This document shows, one piece after another, positions 61,947 through 64,000 of a stretch of 64,000 nucleotides of DNA. This DNA comes from Kribbella pratensis (GTDB taxonomy: Bacteria; Actinomycetota; Actinomycetes; Propionibacteriales; Kribbellaceae), in contig NZ_SODP01000003.1 in NCBI RefSeq assembly GCF_004365355.1, positions 1,116,001 to 1,180,000 of the forward strand, read 5' to 3'. How positions within the stretch are numbered: position 1 is the stretch's first letter; each line of letters starts with the position of its first letter. The translations under genes and the position numbers were made by a program. A model generated the notes under the pieces. That model had not been told where the DNA came from. It saw nothing but the letters and a program-made list of their open reading frames with translations, and searched no databases.

Positions 61947-63689
61947 TCATTCGGGTACTGCAGCCGTCGCCGGCTGGGCCACCGCTTCCGGCTCCACGTA
62001 GATGTAGCGCGGGCCGCGGAACAACGAGGCACAGGCTGCGATCAGGGACATGGCGATGGCTATGGAGAAGACGATGACCAGGCCGTGGTGGAAGGGTTGT
62101 GAGATCAGCTGGGGGAAGTAGGCCTTGCTGGTCAGGGTGCTTACGTCGGCGCCCTTGACGGCTGAGGTGGGGAGGGCGCTGAGCGCCGTGCCGATCGGGT
62201 TGTAGCCGAGGAAGGCGGCGAAGAGGCTGCCGACCGGCGGTTGGTTGCCGATGGCCACTGCTGCGGCCTGCGAGACGCCATGGGACCGCAGGCCCTCGGT
62301 CAGCGTGCGGGGCAGGGTCTGTGCGAGGCCGATGATCATCAGCGTGAAGAAGACGCCGATCGACAGCGACGTACCCGAGTTGAGGAACGTGCCGATCATG
62401 CCCGACGCGGATCCCCGCCGGTTGGCCGGAACGCTGCTCATGATCGCGCTGGTGTTCGGCGCGGAGAACAGTCCGGAGCCGACACCGTTCAGCACCAGCA
62501 GACCGGCGAAGGCCCAGTAGCTGAAGTCGGTGGGTAGCAGCATGAAGCCGAGGAAGCTGAGTGCCACGAGCAACAACCCGAGGGTGGACAAGGTGCGGGC
62601 GCCGAGCCGGTCGGAGAAGTAGCCCGACAGCGGACCCGCGAGCAGGAACGCCATCGTCAGCGGCAGTAGATAGATGCCGGCCCACAACGGCGTACTGGAG
62701 AAGCTGTAGCCGTGTAGGGGAAGCCAGATGCCCTGCAACCAGATGATCAGGATGAATTGCAGGCCGCCGCGGCTGATCGACGCCAACAGGCCGGCCAGGT
62801 TGCCCGCGGAGAACGCCTTGATCCGGAACAGCGACATGTCGAACATCGGATCGACCGTGTTCGCCTCGACCAGGCAGAACGCGATCAGCAGGGCGACGCC
62901 GCCGATCAGCCCGCCCAGCACCCACGGACTGGTCCAGCCCATGTTGTGCCCGCCGTACGGCTGGATGCCGTAGGTGATCGCCACCAGGATCGCCGTCACG
63001 CTGACCGCGAACAGCCCGTTGCCCCACCAGTCGATCTTCGCCGCCGATCGGGTGCTGGTCTCGCGCAGGCTGCGGTACGACCAGACCGTGCCGAGCACAC
63101 CGAACGGGACCGACACGAAGAACACCAACCGCCAGTCGACCGGCGCCAGCACGCCGCCGACGATCAGCCCGATGAACGAGCCGCCGATCGCGGCGACCTG
63201 GTTGATGCCGAGCGCGAAGCCCCGGCGGTCGACCGGGAACGCGTCGGTCAGGATCGCCGTCGAGTTGGCGAACAGCATGGCGGCGCCGACGCCCTGGACG
63301 ATGCGCCACAGGATCAGCCAGAGCGCGCCGCTGCTCTGCGTCAGCGGGTCGAACACCAACGCGATCGACCCGATCGTGAACACCGCGAAGCCGAGGTTGT
63401 AGATCTTCACCCGGCCGTAGATGTCGCCGAGTCTGCCCAGCGTCACCACGAGCACCGCCGTGACGACCAGGAAGCCCATCAGCATCCAGAGCAGATAACT
63501 GACGTTGCCGGGACGGAGCGGATCGAGCTTGATGCCGCGGAAGATGTCCGGCAGCGAGATGATCACGATCGACGAGTTGATGGTTGCCATCAGCACCCCG
63601 AGCGTCGTGTTGGACAGCGCCACCCACTTGTAGTGAGGGTGATCCTTCTCGACCGCGAACCGGGACGCCGGCCTGTTGCCTGCACTCAC
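61947..63689 (-). CDS. MFS exporter, DHA2 (14-helix) family
   Basis: The 580-residue protein has 14 predicted helices with the DHA2 features: first helix region LGVLMATINSSIVIISLPDI, motif A-like GRLGDIYGRVKIYN and motif C-like region ALGINQVAAIGGSFIGLIVGG, cut. It would export drugs by proton antiport. I prefer the GTG at 63689, with GGGGAAG eight bases ahead; GTG at 63704 is possible. A palindrome upstream suggests control by a MarR/TetR-type repressor. Confidence 0.9.
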   Translation of the reverse strand: MSAGNRPASRFAVEKDHPHYKWVALSNTTLGVLMATINSSIVIISLPDIFRGIKLDPLRPGNVSYLLWMLMGFLVVTAVLVVTLGRLGDIYGRVKIYNLGFAVFTIGSIALVFDPLTQSSGALWLILWRIVQGVGAAMLFANSTAILTDAFPVDRRGFALGINQVAAIGGSFIGLIVGGVLAPVDWRLVFFVSVPFGVLGTVWSYRSLRETSTRSAAKIDWWGNGLFAVSVTAILVAITYGIQPYGGHNMGWTSPWVLGGLIGGVALLIAFCLVEANTVDPMFDMSLFRIKAFSAGNLAGLLASISRGGLQFILIIWLQGIWLPLHGYSFSSTPLWAGIYLLPLTMAFLLAGPLSGYFSDRLGARTLSTLGLLLVALSFLGFMLLPTDFSYWAFAGLLVLNGVGSGLFSAPNTSAIMSSVPANRRGSASGMIGTFLNSGTSLSIGVFFTLMIIGLAQTLPRTLTEGLRSHGVSQAAAVAIGNQPPVGSLFAAFLGYNPIGTALSALPTSAVKGADVSTLTSKAYFPQLISQPFHHGLVIVFSIAIAMSLIAACASLFRGPRYIYVEPEAVAQPATAAVPE

Positions 63690-63716
63690 AAGGCACTTCC
63701 CCACGGGATAGATTTC

Positions 63717-63731
63717 GTTAGCAAAACTAAC
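63717..63731 (-). promoter_or_regulatory. MarR/TetR-like palindrome upstream of MFS gene
   Basis: GTTAGCAAAACTAAC is a 5-5-5 inverted repeat in a locally AT-rich stretch 28 bases before the MFS start, where the promoter should be. No regulator gene is next to it in the window. Confidence 0.5.
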
Positions 63732-63766
63732 TGTATCTCGCTACCGGAGGTGGCCCTCCGGCCCCG

Positions 63767-64000
63767 TCAGGGCACCACCACGACGACCGGTGCGTCCTTG
63801 CGGCAGGTGAGCCGGTGGCCGAGCGAGCCGGTCAGGCGGTGCCATCGTTTGGCCGACCGGCCGACCACGATGAGGTGGGCGTCGACGGTGCGCGCAATCT
63901 CGGTGAGGGTGCCGATCGCGTCGCCGTACTCGCTGACGAAGCTCATCGGTACGCCGGCATCGCCGGCCCGGCGTACCGCGTCGGCCTTGATCTCGTCGGC
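63767..64000 (-). CDS. Universal stress protein (partial)
   Basis: The last 77 residues of a UspA-family protein, with the N-terminal part beyond the right edge. The end reads HLIVVGRSAKRWHRLTGSLGHRLTCRKDAPVVVVVP: the G-2x-G-9x-G(S/T) nucleotide-binding pattern is partly kept (GRS..., then GSLG). It probably binds ATP and acts in stress survival. Confidence 0.85.
   Translation of the reverse strand, partial: ADEIKADAVRRAGDAGVPMSFVSEYGDAIGTLTEIARTVDAHLIVVGRSAKRWHRLTGSLGHRLTCRKDAPVVVVVP

Overview
The window is high-GC DNA with dense short-gap operons, frequent GTG/TTG starts and several apparently leaderless promoters. It carries MerR, TetR, LacI and ROK regulators, ECF sigma factors, CBM13-bearing secreted glycosidases and an aroA-rsgA pair. 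Together these point to a soil actinobacterium of the Nocardioidales/Propionibacteriales type; a Kribbella-like genome is my best guess, by inference only. I see no rRNA, tRNA, CRISPR array or intact transposase. No stretch longer than 300 bases lacks a gene.

Region 1 (1-16.5 kb): a partial FAD monooxygenase and an alpha/beta hydrolase precede what looks like a complete beta-glucan / fungal-wall utilisation locus. It consists of a family-5 substrate-binding lipoprotein, a two-ATPase two-permease ABC importer and a cytoplasmic GH1 beta-glucosidase in one minus-strand operon. A LacI regulator, a ROK regulator and three secreted depolymerases (GH16, GH30, GH18), each with a CBM13 lectin domain, complete it. 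The same 14-bp operator, embedded in a conserved promoter core, lies upstream of both the importer operon and the GH16 gene.

Region 2 (16.5-31.7 kb): small regulators and stress or housekeeping genes. These are MerR + VOC, an AlkZ-like protein, a tandem-duplicated ABM-like protein, ArsR, a divergent TetR/SDR pair, a NagB-type isomerase, DedA, an FMN reductase, a MacB-like ABC exporter, TetR + membrane protein, and a CUT1 sugar importer with no ATPase of its own.

Region 3 (31.7-45.6 kb): a gene of unknown function, a MITE-like inverted repeat, MFS, GyrI-like, CBS-pair, an M16 peptidase pair, a DGPF-ECF sigma operon, hisN, DUF2231, rsgA-aroA, a DoxX protein with a histone-H1-like tail, a FrnE-like DsbA protein and a phosphotransferase.

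Region 4 (45.6-64 kb): an HTH-NB-ARC-TPR STAND regulator, a DUF4097-like protein, a serine hydrolase and an M20 peptidase. These are followed by a four-gene operon of secreted proteins, two of them with SipW/TasA-type signal peptides. A compact archaeal-type aspartyl-tRNA synthetase sits behind an Asp-specific translational T-box and is coupled to a phosphotransferase. Next come a membrane-tethered sigma factor fused to a zinc-finger domain and extracellular modules, a divergent degenerate-GGDEF-like gene, an MFS exporter and a partial universal stress protein.
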